This document shows, in pieces, positions 1-7,994 of a stretch of DNA of 64,000 nucleotides (the stretch's first letter is position 1; each line of letters opens with the position of its first letter). The notes under the pieces were generated by a model that had not been told where the DNA came from, made no database searches, and worked only from the letters and a program-made list of their open reading frames with translations. The position numbers and the translations under genes are program-made. Source of the stretch: Afipia sp. (lineage in GTDB: Bacteria > Pseudomonadota > Alphaproteobacteria > Rhizobiales > Xanthobacteraceae); assembly GCA_017474385.1 (NCBI GenBank), contig JAFVHU010000090.1, positions 1-64,000 on the forward strand, in the 5' to 3' direction.

Positions 1-1
1 G

Positions 2-1393
2 AACAACAGCGTCATCAATGTGCTGGCCGACGGCTATGTGAATTTGTCGAACAACTCTCGCATACGAACTCAGCTACAGTACTACAGGCTCGATTCCGAA
101 TTGCCGGGTGCGCTGACGCCGCTAACCTATCAGCGCGATCCTACATTGTCGCAACGGCCGTATGATGGAGTCAAAGGTGACGCCGTTCGCGGTGCAGTTA
201 CCTATACCCAGGATTTCGGCGAGAACGCGCGCTTCATCTGGACCAATTTCGGCCACGCTCTCAATCGTGAATTCACCTTTGCCCAGCCGTTCGATCCGGC
301 CGTAAAGACCACGTCGGTCTCGAACAGCCCGCGCTCCTTTCACGTCATGGGAAGCGAGCCGCAACTCATCGTCGGCCACGAAACTCTCGGTATTACTCAG
401 AAACTGACGATTGGCGCTCGTTATGTCCGCGAAGACGTCGATTTCAGCGTCAACAACACCTCGCTGGCGACGCAAGTAACCATCCCGCAACGAGATTGGC
501 GGTTCGGCACGAATGGCTATGCCGCCTATGTCAGCAACACGTTTAACTTCTTCGATGAGCGGCTGAGCATCACCCCCGGGACTCGCTTTGAGCTGGTTGA
601 AACCAATTTCCAGGACAGCATCACCCGGTTCGCATCGGGCAATACCAGCCAGGAATGGCTGCCGGGGCTTGCGGTCGGCTATAAACTGACCGACGCAGTG
701 TTCCTGTTCGCCAACACCAATCGCTCCCTGCGTCCGCCACAAGTTGCTCAAGTGACCCGAGGCGGCGCGGTCGGGGCGGAAATTGCCCGCGTCTACGAGG
801 CGGGAACGCGCATTACACCGATGAACGGTCTTGAGTTCACGGCAACAGCCTTTCGCTTTAACTATGAAGATCAGATCGAATTCGATCGCGCCAAACAACT
901 CTACGTCAATCTCGGCGCAACCAAACACGAAGGTCTTGAATTTGCTGGTCGCTGGAGTCCGCAGTTTCTGCCTGGCCTCGGATTCGGGGCCAGCTACACG
1001 AACGTTCATGCGGTTCAGCTTAAAGGCATCTATGCCGGACGGCGCGTGCCGTTCTCGTCCGAACATCTTGTCAACCTGACCGCTGATTATCGCACTGGTC
1101 CTTGGATGCTCGCGACTGGCGTTTCCTATCAGAGTGAAGCATTTTCCGACGCGGCGAACAGCCCGGTCGAGAGTAAGGATGGGGCGACAGGGCCGATACC
1201 TGCCTACTGGCTCTGGAATGCGAAAGTGTCGTATCAGATCGTTTCGACGCCGCAGCAGACCACCGAACTGAGTGTCGCTCTCAATAATATCCTGGACGCC
1301 AACTATTATTTCAGGGGCGTGGATACGAGTCCGATCGGGCGCGTGCCAGGCCCGGGGCGATCGGTCACCGTCGGCCTCCGGGCAACTTTCTGA
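2..1393 (+). CDS. TonB-dependent siderophore receptor, C-terminal part (5' end outside window)
   Basis: Outer-membrane beta-barrel receptor for a ferric siderophore, energised by TonB. The reading frame is open from base 2, so the plug domain and early barrel strands lie upstream of the window; a GTG at 20 is in frame but is not a convincing start. The visible 463 residues alternate like barrel strands and carry typical receptor phrases (PGLAVGYKLTD, FANTNRSLRPPQ, ARVYEAGTR, LNNILDANYYFRG). The protein ends in GLRATF; the terminal aromatic residue is the usual outer-membrane barrel signature recognised by the BAM complex. The PepSY gene 92 bases downstream fits an iron-siderophore uptake pair. 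The family call is firm, the ligand is unknown. Confidence 0.9.
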   Translation, partial: NNSVINVLADGYVNLSNNSRIRTQLQYYRLDSELPGALTPLTYQRDPTLSQRPYDGVKGDAVRGAVTYTQDFGENARFIWTNFGHALNREFTFAQPFDPAVKTTSVSNSPRSFHVMGSEPQLIVGHETLGITQKLTIGARYVREDVDFSVNNTSLATQVTIPQRDWRFGTNGYAAYVSNTFNFFDERLSITPGTRFELVETNFQDSITRFASGNTSQEWLPGLAVGYKLTDAVFLFANTNRSLRPPQVAQVTRGGAVGAEIARVYEAGTRITPMNGLEFTATAFRFNYEDQIEFDRAKQLYVNLGATKHEGLEFAGRWSPQFLPGLGFGASYTNVHAVQLKGIYAGRRVPFSSEHLVNLTADYRTGPWMLATGVSYQSEAFSDAANSPVESKDGATGPIPAYWLWNAKVSYQIVSTPQQTTELSVALNNILDANYYFRGVDTSPIGRVPGPGRSVTVGLRATF

Positions 1394-1484
1394 ACCTCGC
1401 GCTGCGGTGAAATTCGAGAACCTGGTATGGCTGTCTTTGCACGCAATGGATTCTCGCGCCGGAGCGGTACAGGGATGGCTTGAG

Positions 1485-2673
1485 ATGTCCGTTCGGGCGC
1501 ATCAGACAAACGTCAACACAATACCGAGCGCCATCACCCGTCACGTGGCAGCGTGGCGGCGGCGCACCCGGTTCGTATTGTTGAGGCTGCATCGGTGGCT
1601 CGGTCTGGGAATCGGTATCCTTCTGGTGCTGATTGGGCTGACCGGCAGTTTCAATGTCTTCTATCGGGAAATCGACGCAGCTTTGAATCCCGTGCTCTAC
1701 AGCCCAGCCGGCCCTGAGCGGGACGCCAGCATTGACGACGTGCTCAGTGCCGCAGCCGAGGCTGATTCAGCGCGCATCGCAGCAATTCTTGTTCCTGACC
1801 GGATTTGGCCGGTCTGGGTTGTGATGCACATTCACCGGGGTGAGGAGGGCAGCTATCCGGCGCGGTGGACAACCATGGTGGATCCGTCGAACGGGCGGGT
1901 ACTCGGTCGGCGCGACTACACCAACTCATTCGCCTTTACGATCTATCGTCTGCATTACACGCTTTTGCTCTACCCATGGTGGGGACGAGAACTGGTTGGG
2001 GTGATCGGGATTGGGCTTCTGTGCTCAGCGCTGTCGGGCCTTTACCTCTGGTGGCCGCGGAACCACCGCTTCTGGCGCTCTGTTTCGCTGCATAAAGGCG
2101 TCTCGCCGCAGCGTCCGTTTGATCGATCTTCACAATGCAGCGGGCTTCTGGGCGATGCCTGCGCTCATCGTCATCGCCGCTACTGGCATCGGCACCGTCT
2201 TTCCCAATGTCGTGCGTCCGCTGGTTGGACTCGTCTCGACGGCCACACCGTATCCCACACCGGCCGTCACGGTGCCGCCAGCCGGAACACAACTTTTGCC
2301 CGCGACCCGCATTGTGGCAATTGCGCAAGCGGCGCAGCCTGGACGGATCATCGCTGTCGTGAATCCCCCGGACGGGCTGCGCAACACCTGGCGCGTGTTG
2401 TTCCGTCCGCCGAGCGCAGATCCTGCGCTGCGCTCGCGTGGAGCGATCTGGCTCAACCCTTGGAGCGGCGCCATCGTGCACGATCGCACCTCAGACGTCA
2501 TGTCGATAGGTGATCGTTACATGACCGAGCAGCTCTGGCTCCATAACGGCGCATCGTTCGGATTCATCGGTCGTTTACTTGTGTTCTTGGCCGGCCTCGC
2601 GCCTCTCGCTCTGGTCGTCAGCGGCGGGATAATTTGGTTTAACAAACGGACAAGGAGGGCTTGGTCGCGCTAA
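1485..2673 (+). pseudogene. PepSY-associated TM domain protein, frameshifted
   Basis: Inner-membrane PepSY protein of the type found beside TonB receptors, some of which act in reductive iron release from siderophores. The first frame (from ATG 1485) reads through a membrane segment near residues 30-55 (RLHRWLGLGIGILLVL) to LHKG at about 2099. The family sequence then continues one base further on, as SRRSVRLIDLHNAAGFW, and runs to the TAA at 2671-2673 with a last membrane segment near the end. Without the one-base shift the first frame runs on as unrelated sequence to 2513. One extra base near 2091-2103 would explain it, so this is either a real mutation or a sequencing error. The start is uncertain; ATG 1446 is also in frame. 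Confidence 0.75.
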
Positions 2674-2938
2674 GACCTTGGGCCGATGATGCGAATGCGT
2701 CAGGCCTTTCAGGCCGACCCTGGAGGATGATTGCCAGCCTCAAGGAATTCACCGACATTGACCTCGCCGGGGACCAAAGCTCGATCCGGCGGAAGCCAGC
2801 GCTGAATTCTGGACAAGTGACATCGCCCTCTTCTGGAAACGATAATGGGCGGCAATGCCGATCTCTGCGCGATTGAGCAAGGCGTGTCCAGAAACTATAT
2901 AGCAATTTCAAATATATAAGAGTTCGTAGTTTTATTCT

Positions 2939-2954
2939 GAGTGGCGCGCCACTC
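2939..2954. repeat. 16-bp perfect palindrome
   Basis: GAGTGGCGCGCCACTC is its own reverse complement. It lies in the AT-rich part of the gene-free region and is not followed by a T run, so it does not look like a terminator. Its role is unknown. Confidence 0.5.
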
Positions 2955-3090
2955 GGCACAGAGCTGCGAACGAAAATTAGTTTCTTTTCCCCACAGAAAT
3001 ACCACAGAAATTCGTGAACAAACCAGCATGAATGCCGACGTAAGCGCACGAGAAACACTGTATTTGCAGATGCTTTCCGATAAGTTGCCT

Positions 3091-3137
3091 CGCTCATAAC
3101 GGTCTGGTTGCAGGTTCGAGTCCTGCCCGCTCCACCA
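3091..3137 (+). pseudogene. 3' fragment of a tRNA-Met (CAT anticodon), possible att scar
   Basis: The fragment has an anticodon loop CTCATAA (3093-3099, anticodon CAT 3095-3097), the 3' anticodon strand CGGTC, a 5-base variable loop, a perfect T stem GCAGG/CCTGC around TTCGAGT (3110-3126), the 3' acceptor strand CCGCTCC and encoded ACCA (3127-3137). The matching 5' acceptor strand GGAGCGG and the D arm are missing upstream, and the 5' anticodon strand is only partly complementary. So this is the 3' half only. Integrases often target such tRNA 3' ends and leave a copy as an attachment site. No integrase is present in the window. Confidence 0.75.
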
Positions 3138-3530
3138 ATCCTTTCAGTGGTTTGAATTGGTAGCGTGCGGCATCCACGCCAGCCTGTATCGGCTCGGTCG
3201 CTGGGTGTGATGCAAAGTCTCAATTCTAGCTTTCTGATGCGGGCTTGTAGGCCGCGCTGGAGAAGTCCCTCCGCTCACTTTCCGGCAAGAAGCCGAACCG
3301 GCCGTGCAGGCCGCGCACCAGCGTGATGAGTATGTTTCGGGTCAAAGTCACTCGAGCGTCCTTTCGAGCACCGGGATGATCGAATGTGCGCGGGACGAGG
3401 CCTAAAGGACAGTTTCAAATAAGTGCATAGGGTGCGCAGTTATTAGGCAACTGCCTTCGGGCAGGGCCGGTCAGTACAGATCACGACGCGGCCGTTCGGA
3501 AAATTCATTGTGTTTCAATGGTTCTTCGTT

Positions 3531-3546
3531 TGGCACGCCTTCTGCA
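3531..3546 (+). promoter_or_regulatory. Predicted sigma-54 (-24/-12) promoter
   Basis: TGGCACG-CCTT-CTGCA matches the RpoN consensus TGGCACG-N4-TTGCA at all but one conserved position, with the required GG to GC spacing. Transcription would start near 3557, just ahead of the riboswitch. RpoN promoters are usual for nitrogen-scavenging operons under NtrC. I see no clear NtrC site upstream. Confidence 0.65.
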
Positions 3547-3559
3547 TCTGTGTGGTCGA

Positions 3560-3670
3560 GTTGGTTGCTAGGGTTCCGGCTTTGCGCAATGCAGGGTGCT
3601 GGTCCGAGAGCGGCCGCTTGTGGGGGAGACATCCCCACAGGTGCACGGCGGGACAAAAGCCCGGGAGACC
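3560..3670 (+). ncRNA. Guanidine-I (ykkC-type) riboswitch
   Basis: The conserved blocks of the ykkC subtype 1 aptamer appear in order: CTAGGGTTCCG (3568-3578), GGTCCGAGAG (3601-3610) with a hairpin arm between, and ACGGCGGGAC followed by AAAAGCCCGGGAGA (3645-3668). This class binds guanidinium and normally turns genes on. It sits between the predicted promoter and the transporter gene, followed directly by an intrinsic terminator, so it should release termination when guanidine is present. Its presence decides the substrate of the whole operon. Confidence 0.93.
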
Positions 3671-3679
3671 TCGTTGGCC

Positions 3680-3720
3680 AAGGGATTGGCGGAGCGATGG
3701 TCTGTCGCCATTCCCTTTTT
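3680..3720 (+). terminator. Riboswitch expression-platform terminator
   Basis: A 12-base stem (3680-3691 with 3706-3717) with one T:T mismatch is followed by a T run. It lies directly after the aptamer and before the first gene, as expected for transcriptional control by guanidine. Confidence 0.8.
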
Positions 3721-3747
3721 GTAAATTTTTTACAAGAGGGATCTGCA

Positions 3748-4821
3748 ATGAACAAACTCACATCCTTTCTCCGCTCTGTCGTTGTCGCCTCCGCATTGAC
3801 GGCAGTGCTCGCCCCGGCTGCCTATGCGGCACCAAAGAAAGACTTCAAGATCGCCTGGTCGATCTATGTCGGATGGATGCCGTGGGGCTATGCGGCTGAT
3901 ACCGGCATCATCAAGAAGTGGGCAGATAAATACGGCATCACGATCGAGGTGAAACAGTTCAACGACTACGTCGAGTCAATCAACCAGTACACCGCCGGCG
4001 CCTTCGATGCGGTGACCATCACCAACATGGATGCATTGTCGATTCCCGCCGCCGGCGGCGTCGATACCACCGCGGTCATCGTGGGCGATTTCTCCAACGG
4101 CAATGACGCAATCATCCTGAAGGGGAAGTCGGATCTTGCGGCGATCAAGGGCCAGAAGATCAATCTGGTCGAGTTTTCGGTCTCGCACTATCTGCTGGCG
4201 CGTGCGCTTGAGACCAAGAAGCTCGCCGAAAAGGACATCAAGGTTGTCAACACCTCGGATGCTGATCTCGCGGCAGCCTACAAGACACCGGAAGTGACCG
4301 CGGTGGTGACCTGGAATCCGATCGTATCGGAAATCCTCGGCGCAAAGGATGCGAAGAAAGTATTCGATTCCTCGCAGATCCCCGGCGAGATCATGGACCT
4401 GATGGTCGCCAATACCGCGGTGGTGAAGGAGAATCCGGATTTTGCCAAGGCGCTGGTCGGCATCTGGTATGAGACGATCACCAAGATGAACGCGGCGGGC
4501 GCTGAAGGCAAAGCGGCGAAGGAAGCCATGGCCAAGGCGTCGGGCACGGATCTCGCCGGCTTCGACAGCCAGCTCGCATCAACAAAACTGTTCGACAAGC
4601 CCGCGGACGCGGAGGCTTTCGCCAAGAGCAAGACTGTTGGGACGACGATGGACCGCGTACGTAAATTCCTGTTCGAAAAAGAATTGCTCGGCAAGGGTGC
4701 GAAGTCCGTTGACGCCGTCGGCATCGAACTTGGCGACAAATCGGTGCTTGGCGACAAGACCAATGTGAAGCTGCGCTTCGATGCGACCTACATGGACGCC
4801 GCAGCCAAGGGCAAGCTCTGA
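3748..4821 (+). CDS. ABC transporter substrate-binding protein, guanidine/'urea carboxylase' operon type
   Basis: Periplasmic solute-binding protein of the NitT/TauT fold, 357 residues, with a signal peptide (basic start, hydrophobic core, cut near AAYAA, residues 23-27). The sequence fits the subfamily found beside urea-carboxylase-type genes. ATG 3748 is chosen because it gives the signal peptide and follows AGAGGGA; the frame upstream is riboswitch RNA. It is the first gene after the riboswitch, with permease and ATPase following, so guanidine (or a related compound) is the likely ligand. The family is firm, the ligand is inferred from the riboswitch. Confidence 0.9.
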   Translation: MNKLTSFLRSVVVASALTAVLAPAAYAAPKKDFKIAWSIYVGWMPWGYAADTGIIKKWADKYGITIEVKQFNDYVESINQYTAGAFDAVTITNMDALSIPAAGGVDTTAVIVGDFSNGNDAIILKGKSDLAAIKGQKINLVEFSVSHYLLARALETKKLAEKDIKVVNTSDADLAAAYKTPEVTAVVTWNPIVSEILGAKDAKKVFDSSQIPGEIMDLMVANTAVVKENPDFAKALVGIWYETITKMNAAGAEGKAAKEAMAKASGTDLAGFDSQLASTKLFDKPADAEAFAKSKTVGTTMDRVRKFLFEKELLGKGAKSVDAVGIELGDKSVLGDKTNVKLRFDATYMDAAAKGKL

Positions 4822-4857
4822 GCGGAGCGTTGATGCAGCTTCGATAGGAGCCCGGCC

Positions 4858-5676
4858 ATGCGACTCGTCAACATCCGGCCCGGCCGGCAGATGCGGTTCT
4901 ATCTCGCCGCGCTGCCGTTCGTATTGCTGGCAGTCGCATACTTCCTCGGTTCGAATGCGAGGCTCGCGGAAAATCCGAATGACAAATTGCTGCCTGCGCT
5001 ATCGAGTATGGCGCAGGCGGTGAAGCAGATGGCATTTCAGGCCGATACGCGCACCGGCGCTTATCTCATGCTCTCCGATACGTTCGCGAGTCTCGGCCGG
5101 CTGGGATCTGCACTGGCCATCTCGACCGTCGCCGCGCTTATTCTTGGAATTGTGATCGGACTGTTGCCGGGTGCGAATGCGTTGCTCGGTCCGTTTGTTT
5201 CGGTGACATCGATGGTGCCGCCTTTGGCACTGCTTCCGATTTTGTTCATCGTGATGGGGCTCGGCGAGAATTCCAAGATCGCGCTGATTGTGATCGGGAC
5301 ATTGCCCTGCATCATCCGCGACCTCGCGATGAAGGTGCAGGAACTGCCGCGCGAGCAACTGATCAAGGCGCAGACGCTCGGCGCCTCGACGTGGCAGATC
5401 GCGCTGCGCGTGGTGATGCCGCAAATCTTGCCGCGCCTGATTGACTCGCTGCGTCTCCAGCTTGGACCGGCGTGGCTGTTTCTCATTGCCGCGGAGGCCA
5501 TCGCCTCGGATTCCGGACTCGGCTATCGCATCTTTCTGGTCCGGCGCTATCTCGCCATGGATATCATTATTCCTTACGTGATCTGGATCACGCTTCTTGC
5601 CTTTCTGATGGATGCCGGACTGCGCCTGCTCCAGCGCAGGGCGTTTCCCTGGTTTGCGTCGGTGAGGGCGGAATGA
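4858..5676 (+). CDS. ABC transporter permease
   Basis: Inner-membrane permease of the NitT/TauT class, 272 residues, with about six hydrophobic segments starting at residues 15-32. The cytoplasmic EAA-type loop is visible near residues 165-190 (IKAQTLGASTWQIALRVVMP), where the ATPase docks. Its stop overlaps the ATPase start (ATGA), so the two are translationally coupled. It is 36 bases after the binding protein and is predicted to move the guanidine-operon substrate inward. Confidence 0.9.
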   Translation: MRLVNIRPGRQMRFYLAALPFVLLAVAYFLGSNARLAENPNDKLLPALSSMAQAVKQMAFQADTRTGAYLMLSDTFASLGRLGSALAISTVAALILGIVIGLLPGANALLGPFVSVTSMVPPLALLPILFIVMGLGENSKIALIVIGTLPCIIRDLAMKVQELPREQLIKAQTLGASTWQIALRVVMPQILPRLIDSLRLQLGPAWLFLIAAEAIASDSGLGYRIFLVRRYLAMDIIIPYVIWITLLAFLMDAGLRLLQRRAFPWFASVRAE

Positions 5677-6464
5677 GCGCGATCCGCTTCGACAATGTCT
5701 GGAAGGAATACGGCGATCACATCGTGCTCGAGCAGATCACGCTCGACGTCGAGCCGCGCGCATTTCTCGCGCTTGTAGGCCCCTCGGGATGCGGCAAGAC
5801 AACGTTTCTGCGTATGCTTCTCGGCGAGGAGAACCCGACGCGCGGACAAATTCTCGTCGACGGCGAGCCGCTGTCTCCGGAGCCGGATGCAGATCGCGGC
5901 GTTGTGTTTCAGCGCTACTCTGTTTTTCCGCATTTGACGGTGCTGCAAAACGTCTTGCTCGGGCGCGAGCTTCAGCAAGCGAAGATCACCGGACGCCTGT
6001 TCGGAGCGGCAAAGCGTGCTGCAACCGACGAAGCGATGGCGTTACTGGCGGAGGTCGGACTGTCTGGGCAGGAAAAGAAGTATCCGGCGGCGCTGTCGGG
6101 CGGCATGCAGCAGCGACTCGCGTTGGCCCAGGCGATCATGCGCGGTCCCAGGATTCTTCTGCTCGATGAGCCGTTCGGCGCGCTCGATCCCGGTATCCGC
6201 GCCGACATTCACGTGTTGATGAAGCGGCTCTGGAACGAAACCGAACTCACCGTCGTCATGGTGACGCATGACCTGAGCGAGGCGTTCCGGCTGGCGACAC
6301 GTGTGATCGCGTTCGAACGTAACCGCAACCGGCCCGAGGAGCGCGAGCGCTACGGCGCCACCATTTCGCGCGATCTCGAAATCTATCCGCGCCGGACTGC
6401 CGAAGTCCGGCCGCTTGCAACAATCCGCTCTGGCCGGGACGACCCGGCCAAACAAGGAGCATGA
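5673..6464 (+). CDS. ABC transporter ATP-binding protein
   Basis: ATPase of the NitT/TauT (SsuB/TauB) class, 263 residues. Walker A is GPSGCGKTT, the signature is LSGGMQQR, Walker B is ILLLDEPFGALD, and the switch histidine is in VMVTHDLSEA. The start is ATG 5673, inside the stop of the permease; the open frame upstream is only the permease in another frame. The C-terminal tail after VIAFERNR has arginine-rich, family-specific sequence. Confidence 0.93.
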   Translation: MSAIRFDNVWKEYGDHIVLEQITLDVEPRAFLALVGPSGCGKTTFLRMLLGEENPTRGQILVDGEPLSPEPDADRGVVFQRYSVFPHLTVLQNVLLGRELQQAKITGRLFGAAKRAATDEAMALLAEVGLSGQEKKYPAALSGGMQQRLALAQAIMRGPRILLLDEPFGALDPGIRADIHVLMKRLWNETELTVVMVTHDLSEAFRLATRVIAFERNRNRPEERERYGATISRDLEIYPRRTAEVRPLATIRSGRDDPAKQGA

Positions 6465-6505
6465 GCCGGGACGGCCCGGCGTGTCTGTCTGAGAAAGGGC
6501 AAACC

Positions 6506-7345
6506 ATGATCCTGACCACGGAGCAGCAGGCCGAAGTCGCGGCCAACAGAAAGCGCTACGAGGAATTGAAGGCGGCGGGGCAGGGGCATGCACCGCGTGC
6601 GCTGCCGTCTCCCACCCCGCGAGACGGTGCGGCGATCGCCACTTCGGCGATCATCCATCGGGAGATTATTCCCGGCGGCTGGTACTGGACCACGCGGCTT
6701 AATCGCGGCGAGGCATTGCGGCTGGTCAACACCGACGGCACATCTTGTATCAGCCTGCTGGCATGGCGCGCGGCCGATGCAAGCGAGCGGCTAAATCACG
6801 CGGACACCATTAAGGTTCAATGGGCGGCCACCCTGCGCAAGGGCCGTGTGATCCTGTCCGACATGGGCCGCGTGCTGTTCAGCATCGTGGAAGACACCAC
6901 GGGCGGTGCACATGACGCGCTCGCGGGCGGCTCGACAGCCACGACCAACGAAGCCCGCTATCACACGACGACACTTCGCAACACGCGCGATAATTTCATT
7001 CTCGCAGCAGGGAAACTAGGTCTCGACCGCCGCGACGTTCACCCGTGCATTAGCTTCTTCGCGCCGGTGCACGTCGACGCCGAAGGGCGCTTCCAGTGGG
7101 ACGCAGGCCACCGGCAGGCAGGCGATTTCATCGATCTGCGCGCCGAGATGGATGTACTGGTGGCGTTGTCCAATTGTCCGCATCCTTTGGATCCTTCGCC
7201 GGCTTACACATCGGGCAGCGCCGAGATCGTGCGCTATCGCGCCGAGTCCATTCGACGCGACGACCTTTGCCGCACGGCAAGCGCGGAAGCCGCGCGCGCC
7301 TTCGAGAACAACGCCTTCTTCCTCAACTCCAGCGCGGAGGCATGA
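6506..7345 (+). CDS. cgdA: Carboxyguanidine deiminase subunit (urea carboxylase-associated protein, DUF1989)
   Basis: A 279-residue DUF1989-family protein, formerly annotated as 'urea carboxylase-associated protein'. Members in guanidine operons form, with the next gene, a deiminase that turns carboxyguanidine into allophanate and ammonia. The fold runs through GGWYWTTRLNRGEALRLVN, the histidine/threonine segment NEARYHTTTLRNTRDNF, the DRRDVHPCISFF block and the cysteine in ALSNCPHPLDP. ATG 6506 follows GAGAAAGGG; an earlier ATG at 6461 overlaps the ATPase stop but has weaker support. Which of the two subunits is A or B is assigned by order and size only. Confidence 0.85.
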   Translation: MILTTEQQAEVAANRKRYEELKAAGQGHAPRALPSPTPRDGAAIATSAIIHREIIPGGWYWTTRLNRGEALRLVNTDGTSCISLLAWRAADASERLNHADTIKVQWAATLRKGRVILSDMGRVLFSIVEDTTGGAHDALAGGSTATTNEARYHTTTLRNTRDNFILAAGKLGLDRRDVHPCISFFAPVHVDAEGRFQWDAGHRQAGDFIDLRAEMDVLVALSNCPHPLDPSPAYTSGSAEIVRYRAESIRRDDLCRTASAEAARAFENNAFFLNSSAEA

Positions 7346-7348
7346 ACC

Positions 7349-7990
7349 ATGACGATTCACACCGTTCCGGTTCAGGGCCGCATCGTTCTCGACACCGAAA
7401 TTCCCGCCAATTCTCCGTGGTCCGTCGTGATTCGCAAAGGACAGACGTTGCGTATCATCGACAGCCATGGCCAGCAGGCGGTCGATACACTGTTTTATCG
7501 TGCCGACGATTATCAGGAGCGTTACAGCGGACAGGACACCCTGCGCGCGCAAGGCTCCGCCTATGTCAGGACCGGCACGCGCATCATGTCCAATGAGGGG
7601 CGCGTCATGCTGCGCGTCACCGCGGACACTTGCGGCTTGCACGATACGTCTGCGGGCGCCTGCTCGTGCGAAAGCAATACCGTCCGTTTCGGTCATGGTA
7701 CCAAATATCTCCATGCCTGCCGCGAGAATTTCCTGATCGAGGCAGCGAAACACGGCATGTCGAAGCGCGACATCGTGCCGAATTTGAATTTCTTCATGAA
7801 CGTGCCGATCGATCCATCCGGCAATTTCACTGTGGTCGACGGCGTCTCAAAGCCCGGTGACTATGTCGAAATGGTCGCGGAAATGGATGTGCTGTGCCTG
7901 ATCTCCAATTGTCCGCAAATCAACAATCCCTGCAACGGGTTTTCCCCGACGCCGATCCAGGTGATGATTTTCGAAGCGCAAGAGGACTGA
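7349..7990 (+). CDS. cgdB: Carboxyguanidine deiminase subunit (urea carboxylase-associated protein, DUF1989)
   Basis: A 213-residue paralogue of the preceding protein and its presumed partner subunit. It has the family's GQQAVDTLFY stretch, a cysteine-rich segment (DTCGLHDTSAGACSCES, near residues 96-112), KRDIVPNLNFF and SNCPQINNPCNG near the end; the cysteines and histidine are likely metal ligands. It starts 3 bases after the previous stop and ends 4 bases before the carboxylase, so the three are one translation block. Confidence 0.85.
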   Translation: MTIHTVPVQGRIVLDTEIPANSPWSVVIRKGQTLRIIDSHGQQAVDTLFYRADDYQERYSGQDTLRAQGSAYVRTGTRIMSNEGRVMLRVTADTCGLHDTSAGACSCESNTVRFGHGTKYLHACRENFLIEAAKHGMSKRDIVPNLNFFMNVPIDPSGNFTVVDGVSKPGDYVEMVAEMDVLCLISNCPQINNPCNGFSPTPIQVMIFEAQED

Positions 7991-7994
7991 CCGC

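Larger units (their letters stand above)
2674..3530. other. Long gene-free region with tRNA remnant
   Basis: About 850 bases without a convincing gene. Short open frames exist on both strands, but none has a ribosome site or a recognisable family. The middle (about 2890-3010) is clearly more AT-rich than the flanks. The region holds a 16-base palindrome and the 3' part of a tRNA-Met, listed separately. This looks like decayed accessory DNA or an old integration site. Confidence 0.5.

Noticed and set aside
2639..3223. Long minus-strand open frame containing GRTRTCNQTVMS
   Set aside because: This phrase is the known mistranslation of the antisense of a tRNA 3' end; the frame has no family and crosses the tRNA-Met fragment.
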